From the NCBI GenBank assembly GCA_963716125.1, contig OY970294.1:3689896-3753895 (forward strand): a stretch of DNA of 64,000 bases, in the 5' to 3' direction. Below are positions 27,457-33,732 of this stretch, one piece after another. The position numbers were made by a program, and so were the translations under genes. This stretch comes from Acidiluteibacter sp963716125. GTDB lineage: Bacteria; Bacteroidota; Bacteroidia; Flavobacteriales_E; Vicingaceae. How positions within the stretch are numbered: the first letter of the stretch is position 1; each line of letters opens with the position of its first letter. A model generated the notes under the pieces. The model did not search any database. It had not been told where the DNA came from and saw nothing but the letters and a program-made list of their open reading frames with translations.

Positions 27457-27545
27457 CAAAAGTGTTTTTATATTTCAAATTTTGTAATTAAACAATTCAA
27501 TTAGATAATTAAATCAATTAAACTAGATTTTTAACAAATTCAATC

Positions 27546-28406
27546 ATGAAAAAATTATTTGCTTTATTGGCCGTATCAGGCTTTTTATCATTCGGAGCTT
27601 TTAACCAGAGTTATGCTCAAGAAGGTACTGACGGTATAGAAACTGAAATGGCAGACTCAACTGTGCAAGAAGAGGCTGCTGCTGTAGAAGAAACTGTTAC
27701 TCCAACAGAAGAAGTGAAAGACATCGATAATACTCCAGCGGAGATTACCGAAATGGAAACATCATTTCACCAAATTTTAAAAACCAAGTTTATTGAAGGT
27801 GGTCCTGAATTTATGGGTATCGTTCTTTTATGCCTTATTTTAGGTTTAGCTATTGTTATAGAGCGTATTATTTATTTAAATATGGCTTCAACCAATACTG
27901 ATAAATTATTAAAGAACGTAGAAGAAGCTTTAAACAGTGGTGGTATTGATGCTGCAAAAGAAGTATGTAGAAATACTGCTGGGCCTGTTGCCTCAATTTT
28001 TTACCAAGGTTTAGACAGAAGCCATGAAGGTGTTGATATGGTTGAAAAAACTGTAGTATCTTATGGTAGTGTTCAAATGGGATTATTAGAAAAAGGTATT
28101 TCTTGGATTTCATTGTTTATTGCATTGGCTCCTATGCTTGGATTTATGGGTACTGTAATTGGTATGATTGGTGCATTTGATGCAATTGAAGCAGCAGGAG
28201 ATATTTCTCCATCATTGGTTGCGGGTGGTATTAAAGTAGCACTTTTAACTACAGTATTTGGTTTGATCGTTGCAATGATTTTGCAAGTTTTTTACAACTA
28301 CATTGTTGCTAAAGTTGATAGCATTGTAAATGATATGGAAGATGCTTCTATTTCATTAGTTGACTTATTAGTAAAGCACGAATTATCAAAAAAGCCACAA
28401 CTTTAA
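27546..28406 (+). CDS. exbB: ExbB/TolQ-family proton channel with extended N-terminus
   Basis: The 286-residue inner-membrane protein couples proton flow to TonB. It has a cleavable-looking signal sequence (MKKLFALLAVSGF…, cleavage near QSYAQ, residue 25). An acidic Glu/Asp/Thr-rich stretch (26–75) follows, then the MotA/TolQ/ExbB core with three membrane helices (about 95–115, 195–218, 232–258; GISWISLFIALAPMLGFMGTVIGMIGAF). The signal plus acidic extension is common in Bacteroidota homologues. It is first in the operon exbB–membrane protein–exbD–exbD. Confidence 0.93.
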   Translation: MKKLFALLAVSGFLSFGAFNQSYAQEGTDGIETEMADSTVQEEAAAVEETVTPTEEVKDIDNTPAEITEMETSFHQILKTKFIEGGPEFMGIVLLCLILGLAIVIERIIYLNMASTNTDKLLKNVEEALNSGGIDAAKEVCRNTAGPVASIFYQGLDRSHEGVDMVEKTVVSYGSVQMGLLEKGISWISLFIALAPMLGFMGTVIGMIGAFDAIEAAGDISPSLVAGGIKVALLTTVFGLIVAMILQVFYNYIVAKVDSIVNDMEDASISLVDLLVKHELSKKPQL

Positions 28407-28418
28407 AAAATAAAAAAA

Positions 28419-28832
28419 ATGTCAGATAAACTAAATAAAACATTACAAATATTGCAATATGCGCTTTTGGGTATTAGTACAATATTAGGAGTGATTTTTC
28501 TATTCGGGCTTATTACGGTAGATACCATCATTTATTGGTGTTACTTTTTATTAGTTGTAGCAGCTGTTGCAGCTATTGGATTTGCAATATTGAATATGAT
28601 TAAAAATCCGAAAAGAGCAAAAACTTCCTTGATTGGATTGGGAGCTTTAGCAGTAGTTTTTGTTATTGCTTATGCTTTAGGTGGAGATGAAATATTACCT
28701 GAATATAGAGGTTTTATATCTGAGCCATCAGCATCAAAACAAGTGAGTATGGGTCTTATTGCATTCTATATTTTAGGTATAGTTGCAGTGGGTACTGCAA
28801 TATTTTCAGAAATTTCACGTGCTTTTAAATAA
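28419..28832 (+). CDS. Four-helix membrane protein of the ExbB–ExbD operon
   Basis: The 137-residue protein has about four hydrophobic helices (roughly 10–35, 40–60, 70–90 and 110–135) and little else. It lies 12 bases after exbB and 33 before exbD, all on one strand. A small multi-helix membrane protein in this position is commonly seen in Bacteroidota exb operons. A supporting role in the energy-transducing complex is likely, but no activity is known. Confidence 0.8.
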   Translation: MSDKLNKTLQILQYALLGISTILGVIFLFGLITVDTIIYWCYFLLVVAAVAAIGFAILNMIKNPKRAKTSLIGLGALAVVFVIAYALGGDEILPEYRGFISEPSASKQVSMGLIAFYILGIVAVGTAIFSEISRAFK

Positions 28833-28865
28833 GCAGTACTAATTTAAAGAAATTGTTAAACTATT

Positions 28866-29471
28866 ATGGCTAGAAGAAACGCACCAGAAATTAATGCAGG
28901 CTCGATGGCAGATATTGCCTTCTTATTGCTTATTTTCTTCTTGGTTACCACTACAATGGATGTAGATACGGGATTAACTAGAAAATTGCCGCCAATACCT
29001 GAGGATATAGAGAATCCACCAGAGGTGAAAGAACGAAATGTTTTTCAAGTATTGGTTAATGCTAATGACGATTTATTGGTTGAAGGTGAACCAATGTTAG
29101 TAAGTCAATTGAGAAATAAAGCAAAAGAGTTTATTTATGGAGACAAAAATAATCCTAATATGCCTGAGTATAAAGCAACATCAATTCCTGTATTAGGTGG
29201 CATGTATGATGTATCCAAACAAATTATTTCTTTGCAGAATGATAGAGGTACGTCTTACAACATGTACATTAAAGTGCAGAATGAACTGGTAGGAGCTTAT
29301 AACGAAGTGAGAAATGAATTTGCGATGCAGAAATTTGGAAAATCATATACTGAATTAGAAAAATTGTCAGAAACTTCTGAAGGAGCTGCTCAGCAAGTTG
29401 AGGCAGTTAAGGACGTTTATCCACAAAGAATTTCTGAAGCTGAACCAAAGAATATAGGAGGAGACCAATAA
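28866..29471 (+). CDS. exbD: ExbD/TolR-family biopolymer transport protein (first copy)
   Basis: The 201-residue protein is anchored by one N-terminal helix. The signature NAGSMADIAFLLLIFFLVTTTM at residues about 10–31 contains the conserved Asp that carries protons in ExbD/TolR. The rest is periplasmic and longer than in enteric ExbD, ending in an acidic and Gln-rich part. It stops one base into the start of the second exbD, so the two are coupled. Confidence 0.92.
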   Translation: MARRNAPEINAGSMADIAFLLLIFFLVTTTMDVDTGLTRKLPPIPEDIENPPEVKERNVFQVLVNANDDLLVEGEPMLVSQLRNKAKEFIYGDKNNPNMPEYKATSIPVLGGMYDVSKQIISLQNDRGTSYNMYIKVQNELVGAYNEVRNEFAMQKFGKSYTELEKLSETSEGAAQQVEAVKDVYPQRISEAEPKNIGGDQ

Positions 29472-29950
29472 TGTCAAAGTTTAAAAAGAAAAAATCCGAC
29501 GGACAACCTGCTATATCCACAGCATCATTGCCAGATATTGTATTTATGTTATTGTTTTTCTTTATGGTAACCACCGTAATGAGAGAAGTAACGTTAAAGG
29601 TTGAGATTAAAACTCCAAAAGCTACTGAAGTAGATAAATTGGAAAGAAAATCGCTTGTAAGTTATATTTATATTGGAGAACCAATTAAATCCTTGCAAGG
29701 TACATTTGGTACAGAACCAAGAATTCAGCTCAATGATGCTTTTGCATCTAAAAGAGACATCATTCAATTTGTAGAAGTTGAAAGAGAACAAACCTCAGAA
29801 GCTGAAAGATCCTTATTAACTTTCTCTATGAAAGTAGATGAGGATGTCAAAATGGGTGTTGTAACCGATGTAAAACAAGAATTGAGAAAGGCAAATGCCT
29901 TAAAAATTAATTATTCTACCGGTAAAACTGATAAGATTACCGATAGATAA
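29471..29950 (+). CDS. exbD: ExbD/TolR-family biopolymer transport protein (second copy)
   Basis: The 159-residue second ExbD has the anchor motif STASLPDIVFMLLFFFMVTTVM with the proton-carrying Asp, then a periplasmic domain. Paired, non-identical ExbD proteins are a Bacteroidota habit and probably form a heterodimer inside the ExbB ring. It ends the exb operon; an intrinsic terminator follows at 29968. Confidence 0.92.
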   Translation: MSKFKKKKSDGQPAISTASLPDIVFMLLFFFMVTTVMREVTLKVEIKTPKATEVDKLERKSLVSYIYIGEPIKSLQGTFGTEPRIQLNDAFASKRDIIQFVEVEREQTSEAERSLLTFSMKVDEDVKMGVVTDVKQELRKANALKINYSTGKTDKITDR

Positions 29951-29967
29951 ATTTAAAAATCTAGTTT

Positions 29968-30009
29968 AAAAAAGGTCGTTTCGATAATTATCGAAACGAC
30001 CTTTTTTGT
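29968..30009 (+). terminator. Intrinsic terminator of the exb operon
   Basis: A perfect stem AAAGGTCGTTTCGATA / TATCGAAACGACCTTT with a 3- to 4-base loop, followed by T-rich sequence, 20 bases after the second exbD. The A-run before it makes it possibly bidirectional. Confidence 0.9.
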
Positions 30010-30052
30010 TTCAATTTATTTGAGATGATTTGTACTCTCAAATCGATTTGTA

Positions 30053-30090
30053 AGTCCTACTAAAATACATTCACGGATTTAGACGTCCGG
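30053..30090. repeat. Degenerate extragenic repeat, copy 1
   Basis: AGTCCTACTAAAATACATTC followed by a decayed palindrome (GGATTTAGACGTCC) resembles the sequence at 31991–32028. A second imperfect inverted pair (AGACGTCCG…CGGAAGTCT) overlaps its end. It looks like an old REP-type element. Confidence 0.5.
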
Positions 30091-30379
30091 GTAAACGGAA
30101 GTCTACAACAATAGCATTACTTTTCCATTCTCAAATTTATAAGCATATTGATTTTACCATTATAAGTTGATGTAGAATTATTAGTTGGGTAAAACTCATA
30201 GATTGCAGGAGTCCATTTATTGAATGAATTAACCACCCTAATAGCCTCGTTAATTGAATCTTGGTTGTGTCCTCTTTTAATTGTTATCTTTTCAACCAGA
30301 CCTTCTTTAGAAATTAAAAGACTTAATCCAATAATATCATTTGTAAAAAAATTATTAGTGTCTATTCTATTTTGAATTG

Positions 30380-30383
30380 CTTT
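30380..30383. repeat. Target-site duplication, left copy
   Basis: CTTT immediately before the TGTA terminus of the insertion sequence. It is identical to 31619–31622. Confidence 0.8.
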
Positions 30384-30444
30384 TGTAAGCTCCCCCAAAA
30401 TTAGTACAGTTTAAAAATAGAATTTGTAATTTTAAAACTGTAAT

Positions 30445-30711
30445 ATGAAAAAGAGTAAATTTTCCCCGACCCAAATTGCCAAAATTCTAAAAGAATTTGA
30501 TTTAGGCAAAGATGTAGAAACGATATCTCGAGAGCATGGAGTGTCGAAGCCAACTTTTTATAAATGGCGACAACGATATGGTGGCATGGAAGCTAGTGAG
30601 CTAAAGAAAATAAAGCAACTTGAAGAAGAGAACTCTAAGTTAAAAAGGATGTACACAGACCTTGCTTTAGAACTTGATATGGCTAAGTATATTATTGAAA
30701 AAAAGCTTTAG
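30445..30711 (+). CDS. IS3-family transposase OrfA
   Basis: The 88-residue protein has an N-terminal helix-turn-helix (about 6–45; FSPTQIAKILKEF, VSKPTFYKWRQRYGG) and a leucine-zipper-like coiled coil (about 55–80; LKKIKQLEEENSKLKRM). It would bind the terminal inverted repeats and regulate transposition. Its last codons hold the slippery heptamer A AAA AAG (30699–30705). A fraction of ribosomes should shift to -1 there and make the OrfAB fusion transposase. Confidence 0.93.
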   Translation: MKKSKFSPTQIAKILKEFDLGKDVETISREHGVSKPTFYKWRQRYGGMEASELKKIKQLEEENSKLKRMYTDLALELDMAKYIIEKKL

Positions 30712-30779
30712 CGCCTTGCCACAAAAGAGAGATTGTAAATGAATTAAAGACTATCTATCCAAACGGCACAAGCAAGGCG
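30699..30779 (+). promoter_or_regulatory. Programmed -1 frameshift cassette of the IS
   Basis: The heptamer A AAA AAG (30699–30705) is followed after six bases by CGCCTTGC (30712–30719). This pairs perfectly with GCAAGGCG (30772–30779) to form an 8-bp stem closing a 52-base loop. Slippery site, spacer and structure have the geometry of known IS3-family frameshift signals. The -1 frame stays open from 30705 through OrfB. Confidence 0.75.
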
Positions 30780-31586
30780 TGTCGTTTATTGAGGACGAGT
30801 CGAAGTAATTTAAATTATCGTAGTATTAAAGATGATTCTTTGTTAACAGATCAGTTAACGCAGTTAAGTATTTTACATCCAAGAGAGGGTTTTTGGAAGT
30901 GCTATAACCGTTTACGCAATAAATCTGTTTTGGTAAATCATAAGCGCCTACACAGAGTTTATAAGCAAATGGGATTACCAATGAGACGAAAGGCAAAGAA
31001 AAGATTACCTGCAAGAGTTAAAGAGACTTTAGTTATACCAGAAGAATTTAATCAAACTTGGAGTATTGATTTTGTACATGATGTATTAGAAAATGGAAGA
31101 AAATTTAGGTCATTCAATGTTATCGATGATTTTAACAGAGAAGTATTATTTATAGAGACAGATTATTCAATCAAAAGCAACAGAGTAGTCTGGGTATTAA
31201 AACACTTAATTAATAAATATGGAAAACCTAAAAAAATAAGAATGGATAATGGACCTGAATTTATTGCACAATTATCTCAAGAATGGAGTAAAATGAATCA
31301 AATAGAATTTAAATATACCCAGCCGGGTAAGCCAACACAAAATGCATTTATTGAACGATTTAATAAGTCATTTAGAAATGGAGTACTAGATTGTTATCTC
31401 TTTGAAACATTAGAAGATGTTAGAAAACAAACTGATAAATGGGTAAAAGACTATAATGAAGAAAGACCTCACGATTCATTAGGAGGTATAAGTCCGTTAA
31501 TGTATAAAAAACAAAAACTTCTTGGCTTCAGTTCCGCTGCGCTACACTTCAGCCAAGAAGTTTTAATTAATAAAAATAATTTATAA
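30705..31586 (+). CDS. IS3-family transposase OrfB (DDE integrase domain), expressed by frameshift
   Basis: The frame runs from the slippery site to 31586; the first possible independent start is a TTG at 30789. The part before that TTG reads as normal OrfB N-terminus (KREIVNELK, SKACRLL), supporting expression as an OrfAB fusion. Catalytic residues of the rve/DDE fold are Asp in TWSIDFVHD, Asp in IRMDNGPEF and Glu in NAFIERFNKS, with the usual spacing. The C-terminus has the ERPHDSLGGISP motif. No stop or frameshift damages the domain. Confidence 0.93.
   Translation, partial: ALAPCHKREIVNELKTIYPNGTSKACRLLRTSRSNLNYRSIKDDSLLTDQLTQLSILHPREGFWKCYNRLRNKSVLVNHKRLHRVYKQMGLPMRRKAKKRLPARVKETLVIPEEFNQTWSIDFVHDVLENGRKFRSFNVIDDFNREVLFIETDYSIKSNRVVWVLKHLINKYGKPKKIRMDNGPEFIAQLSQEWSKMNQIEFKYTQPGKPTQNAFIERFNKSFRNGVLDCYLFETLEDVRKQTDKWVKDYNEERPHDSLGGISPLMYKKQKLLGFSSAALHFSQEVLINKNNL
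31514..31564. terminator. Strong stem-loop at the 3' end of orfB
   Basis: AAAACTTCTTGGCT (31514–31527) pairs perfectly with AGCCAAGAAGTTTT (31551–31564) around a 23-base loop, inside the last codons of orfB. The stem is framed by A-run and T-run. It could end IS transcription in either direction, or block read-through into orfB from outside. Confidence 0.55.
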
Positions 31587-31618
31587 TTTAGAACCGTACT
31601 AAAAATGGGAAGCCTACA

Positions 31619-31622
31619 CTTT
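31619..31622. repeat. Target-site duplication, right copy
   Basis: CTTT immediately after the CCTACA terminus of the insertion sequence. It matches 30380–30383. Confidence 0.8.
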
Positions 31623-31965
31623 AGCCCAATCAGGGTATTCAATATTGTCTACAGAAGGATATTTTTTAATTATAGTATCGTAAGAAACTCTAGCATATCC
31701 GTAGTCGCGGAAATCTTGATTTAAAGTGTCAATTTCTATTGATTGTCCATTAGCAGTATTAAAAATAATGAATGAAAATACAAAATTTAAGCATCTCATT
31801 TTATACTTATACTTTCCAAAACGATTACGCCGCATGATTTTTTTAATTATGACAATTCATTGTTTTATTCAAAGATATCAATTTGAATCAATGAATAAGG
31901 CAATTTAAATAACATACCTAATGCAATTGGAAGAAATGATTCTATGAAATAAATGTACAATCGAC

Positions 31966-32028
31966 TGCCTGACTGTTGGACAGACAAGAAAGTCCTGCTA
32001 AAATACTTTCACGAACGTAAAAGTCCGC
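31966..32028. repeat. Composite extragenic repeat (dispersed 21-mer plus copy 2 of the AGTCCT repeat)
   Basis: TGCCTGACTGTTGGACAGACA (read as TGCCTG…TTGG-CAGACA) at 31966–31986 is related to the reverse complement of 45856–45878. It is followed by AGTCCTGCTAAAATACTTTC (31991–32010), which matches 30053–30072 with two differences. A decayed GAACGTAAAAGTCC palindrome comes next. The stretch 31800–32110 holds no credible gene; these repeats are the only structure seen. Confidence 0.45.
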
Positions 32029-32110
32029 ACTTACAGCAGAGATATTTATGCAATTATAAAAAACTTTCGGGCGCTAGTTATAAAAGAATAATAAAGATAA
32101 ATATTACTAC

Positions 32111-32145
32111 AAAAAAAAGGCCTCAACATGGTTGAAGCCTTCTTT
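32111..32145 (-). terminator. Intrinsic terminator of tonB
   Basis: GGCCTCAAC pairs with GTTGAAGCC across ATG (one mismatch). On the minus strand it is followed by eight T, 22 bases after the tonB stop. Confidence 0.75.
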
Positions 32146-32166
32146 AGTATATACTATAATAATAGC

Positions 32167-32877
32167 TTATTGTAAAGAGAAATTTACTGGTAAATTGTAC
32201 CTTACTTTTGCTTTCTTACCTCTTTGCTCACCAGGAGTAAAAGTAGGTAATGATTCCACTACTCTCTTCGCTTCTTTATCTAAAGCTTTACCTCCAGCTA
32301 CACCCTTAAGAATTGCCACATCAGTAACTTTTCCTTTTTGGTCGATTACAAAGGTTACAAATACTCTTCCTGTAATCCCGGCATCTTTTGCCATTGGAGG
32401 GTATACAGTATTGTTACCGATGTATCTTTGTAACTCTAAGTTAGAACAAGCGTCTCTTTCAGCTTTAGGCTTTGTTTCACAGCCAGGAAAAAGTGGCATA
32501 TTCTCTACTATCATAAAGATTTCTGCTTCATTGATTACCTCTTCTGGTTGCTCAAAGATTTCAGTGGTTTGATCTGCATCGGCATCTTGTACCTCAGCCT
32601 CGTTCTCAATTTCCTTATCATCTTCCACAATTTCTAAAATTTCTTGTGGTGGTGGCGGCGGTGGCGGAGGTGGTGGCGGTGGTTGGTTTTGCATTGTAAT
32701 CGGAATAATCTCATCCTCAATATTATCCATCTGAAGCTGACCTAAATCAGTAATGGATTCATAAGAACGATATTCAAATGCAGCCAAAACAACGCCTAAT
32801 GCTAAAACAAGTCCAATCTGAAAAAACAGACCTTTCTTCTTCTCTAGGTTTACTTTTGGATTCTTTTTTGGTTCCAT
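32167..32877 (-). CDS. tonB: Energy transducer TonB
   Basis: The 236-residue protein has a short cytosolic basic N-terminus and one membrane helix (about 16–33, GLFFQIGLVLALGVVLAAF). A run of twelve prolines (about 65–76) follows, then a Glu/Asp-rich linker and a C-terminal TonB domain (about 130–236; YPPMAKDAGITGRVFVTFVIDQKGKVTDV). It should link the ExbB–ExbD motor 2–5 kb away to TonB-dependent outer-membrane receptors. The conserved PLFPGC motif before the domain is usual in Bacteroidota. It is convergent with the exb operon and separated from it by the IS-broken gene. Confidence 0.95.
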   Translation of the reverse strand: MEPKKNPKVNLEKKKGLFFQIGLVLALGVVLAAFEYRSYESITDLGQLQMDNIEDEIIPITMQNQPPPPPPPPPPPPQEILEIVEDDKEIENEAEVQDADADQTTEIFEQPEEVINEAEIFMIVENMPLFPGCETKPKAERDACSNLELQRYIGNNTVYPPMAKDAGITGRVFVTFVIDQKGKVTDVAILKGVAGGKALDKEAKRVVESLPTFTPGEQRGKKAKVRYNLPVNFSLQ

Positions 32878-32936
32878 ATTAATTATTTTACGGTATAAAA
32901 ATAGTAAATTTTTAGGTACTGTCTTTGAAATGTTTG

Positions 32937-33320
32937 TTATTTCTCTTTTCTTCTAACTAAATATTTTCTATACAAGATATAACTCACAAAAACTGTTCCT
33001 ATTGTGTTGGCTACAAAATCTAGCCAATCTCCACTTCGCCCTTCTACCAAATAATGCTGAATCAATTCAATAACTGAGCCTAACAAAATGCACCAATAGG
33101 CACATAATAGCAATTTAGTTAAATTAAATCGCTTAATTTTAACAAAACCCCAACTTAATAGGGCGACTAATGCACCATAAAAGCTAAAATGAACTAGTTT
33201 GTCAGCATTTGGGAAAAGTGGAAGTTGAATATCATTTAAAGGTCGGACACTTAAAATAATTACTACAGCCATCCAAAGTATGGCAGGAATAAAATAAATT
33301 AAGCGCTTTACTTTATGCAA
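32937..33320 (-). CDS. VanZ-like membrane protein
   Basis: The 127-residue protein has about four membrane helices and the VanZ motif set: a PNADKLVHFSFYG signature near residue 40 and QHYLVEGRSGDWLDFVANTIGT near 90–110. VanZ-like proteins are linked to glycopeptide tolerance and envelope traits, but the molecular role is unsettled. It overlaps gcvH by eight bases and is followed by tonB on the same strand. Confidence 0.9.
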   Translation of the reverse strand: MHKVKRLIYFIPAILWMAVVIILSVRPLNDIQLPLFPNADKLVHFSFYGALVALLSWGFVKIKRFNLTKLLLCAYWCILLGSVIELIQHYLVEGRSGDWLDFVANTIGTVFVSYILYRKYLVRRKEK

Positions 33321-33690
33321 TTTCGTTTTGGTATACTTCTGCTGATAATAAATCTTCTACTTCTGATGGATTTGTCATTTTGATTTTAATCATCCATCCT
33401 TTGCCATAAGCGTCGTCATTTACACTTTCAGGAGAAGCATCTAAATCTTCATTCATCTCTACTACTTCACCACTTAATGGCATAAATAAATCGGATACAG
33501 TTTTAACCGCTTCTACTGTTCCAAAGACTTCACCATAAGCTAATTCTTCACCCACTGTTTCGATTTCAACATAAACGATATCGCCTAGCTCACCTTGTGC
33601 GTAATCTGTAATGCCTACAGTAGCGATATCTCCATCAATTTTTATCCACTCGTGTTCTTTGGTGTATTTTAATTCAGAAGGAATTTTCAT
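33313..33690 (-). CDS. gcvH: Glycine cleavage system H protein
   Basis: The 125-residue lipoyl carrier shuttles the aminomethyl group between the P, T and L proteins. The lipoylated Lys is in GTVEAVKTVSDLF (around residue 63). The GKGWMIKIKM and ITDYAQGELGDIVYVE motifs are also visible. Other gcv genes are not in the window. Placement beside sprA and a vanZ-like gene recurs in Bacteroidota genomes as far as I know. Confidence 0.97.
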   Translation of the reverse strand: MKIPSELKYTKEHEWIKIDGDIATVGITDYAQGELGDIVYVEIETVGEELAYGEVFGTVEAVKTVSDLFMPLSGEVVEMNEDLDASPESVNDDAYGKGWMIKIKMTNPSEVEDLLSAEVYQNEIA

Positions 33691-33712
33691 AATTTTTAGT
33701 TTTAATTTTTGT

Positions 33713-33720
33713 CAAATTTA
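33713..33720 (-). promoter_or_regulatory. Putative -7 element for gcvH–vanZ-like
   Basis: The minus strand reads TAAATTTG (exact TAnnTTTG) 23 bases before the gcvH ATG, between sprA and gcvH. Confidence 0.4.
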
Positions 33721-33732
33721 GCATTTCAAACG

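Larger units (their letters stand above)
30384..31618 (+). mobile_element. IS3-family insertion sequence, 1235 bp, apparently intact
   Basis: The element begins TGTAAGCTCCCC and ends GGGAAGCCTACA. The two ends are imperfect inverted repeats of about 28 bases sharing TGTAnGCT, CCC and TTAGTACnGTT, with one indel, and start with the TG…CA dinucleotides of IS3 elements. It carries orfA and orfB in the usual overlapping relation with a -1 frameshift signal. It is flanked by a 4-bp CTTT duplication and sits inside a TonB-C-like gene on the opposite strand. Intact ends, duplication and reading frames indicate a recent insertion by a potentially active element. Confidence 0.93.
30117..31799 (-). pseudogene. 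TonB C-terminal-like secreted protein, interrupted by an IS3-family element
   Basis: Two fragments on the minus strand belong to one gene. The 5' part (31799 down to 31619) encodes a signal peptide (MRCLNFVFSFIIF…, cleavage near NGQ) and about 40 mature residues. The 3' part (30383 down to 30117) encodes a TonB-C-like fold ending in INLRMEK, with the SLLISKEGLVEKITIKRG strand pair. Removing 30384–31618 and one CTTT target copy joins …YPDWAK directly to AIQNRID… in the same frame. This gives an intact protein of about 147 residues. The gene is therefore recently inactivated. It may have been an accessory of the neighbouring exb/tonB genes, but it lacks the Pro-rich linker and membrane anchor of TonB. 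Confidence 0.85.

Noticed and set aside
30117..30398. Independent 93-residue gene
   Set aside because: Its apparent TTG start and first six codons lie inside the insertion sequence; the rest is the 3' half of the disrupted gene.
30387..31615. Alternative IS ends at TCCC…GGGA with a 3-bp AGC duplication
   Set aside because: The outer TGTA…TACA ends extend the inverted repeat, give the standard TG/CA termini, and leave a CTTT duplication whose removal restores the host frame; the inner choice does not.
31614..31835. Independent 73-residue gene
   Set aside because: Its stop codon is contributed by the insertion sequence end and the first 12 codons precede the true signal-peptide start at 31799.
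31953..32135. 60-residue plus-strand ORF
   Set aside because: It runs through the extragenic repeats, has no family features and no promoter or neighbours suggesting a gene.
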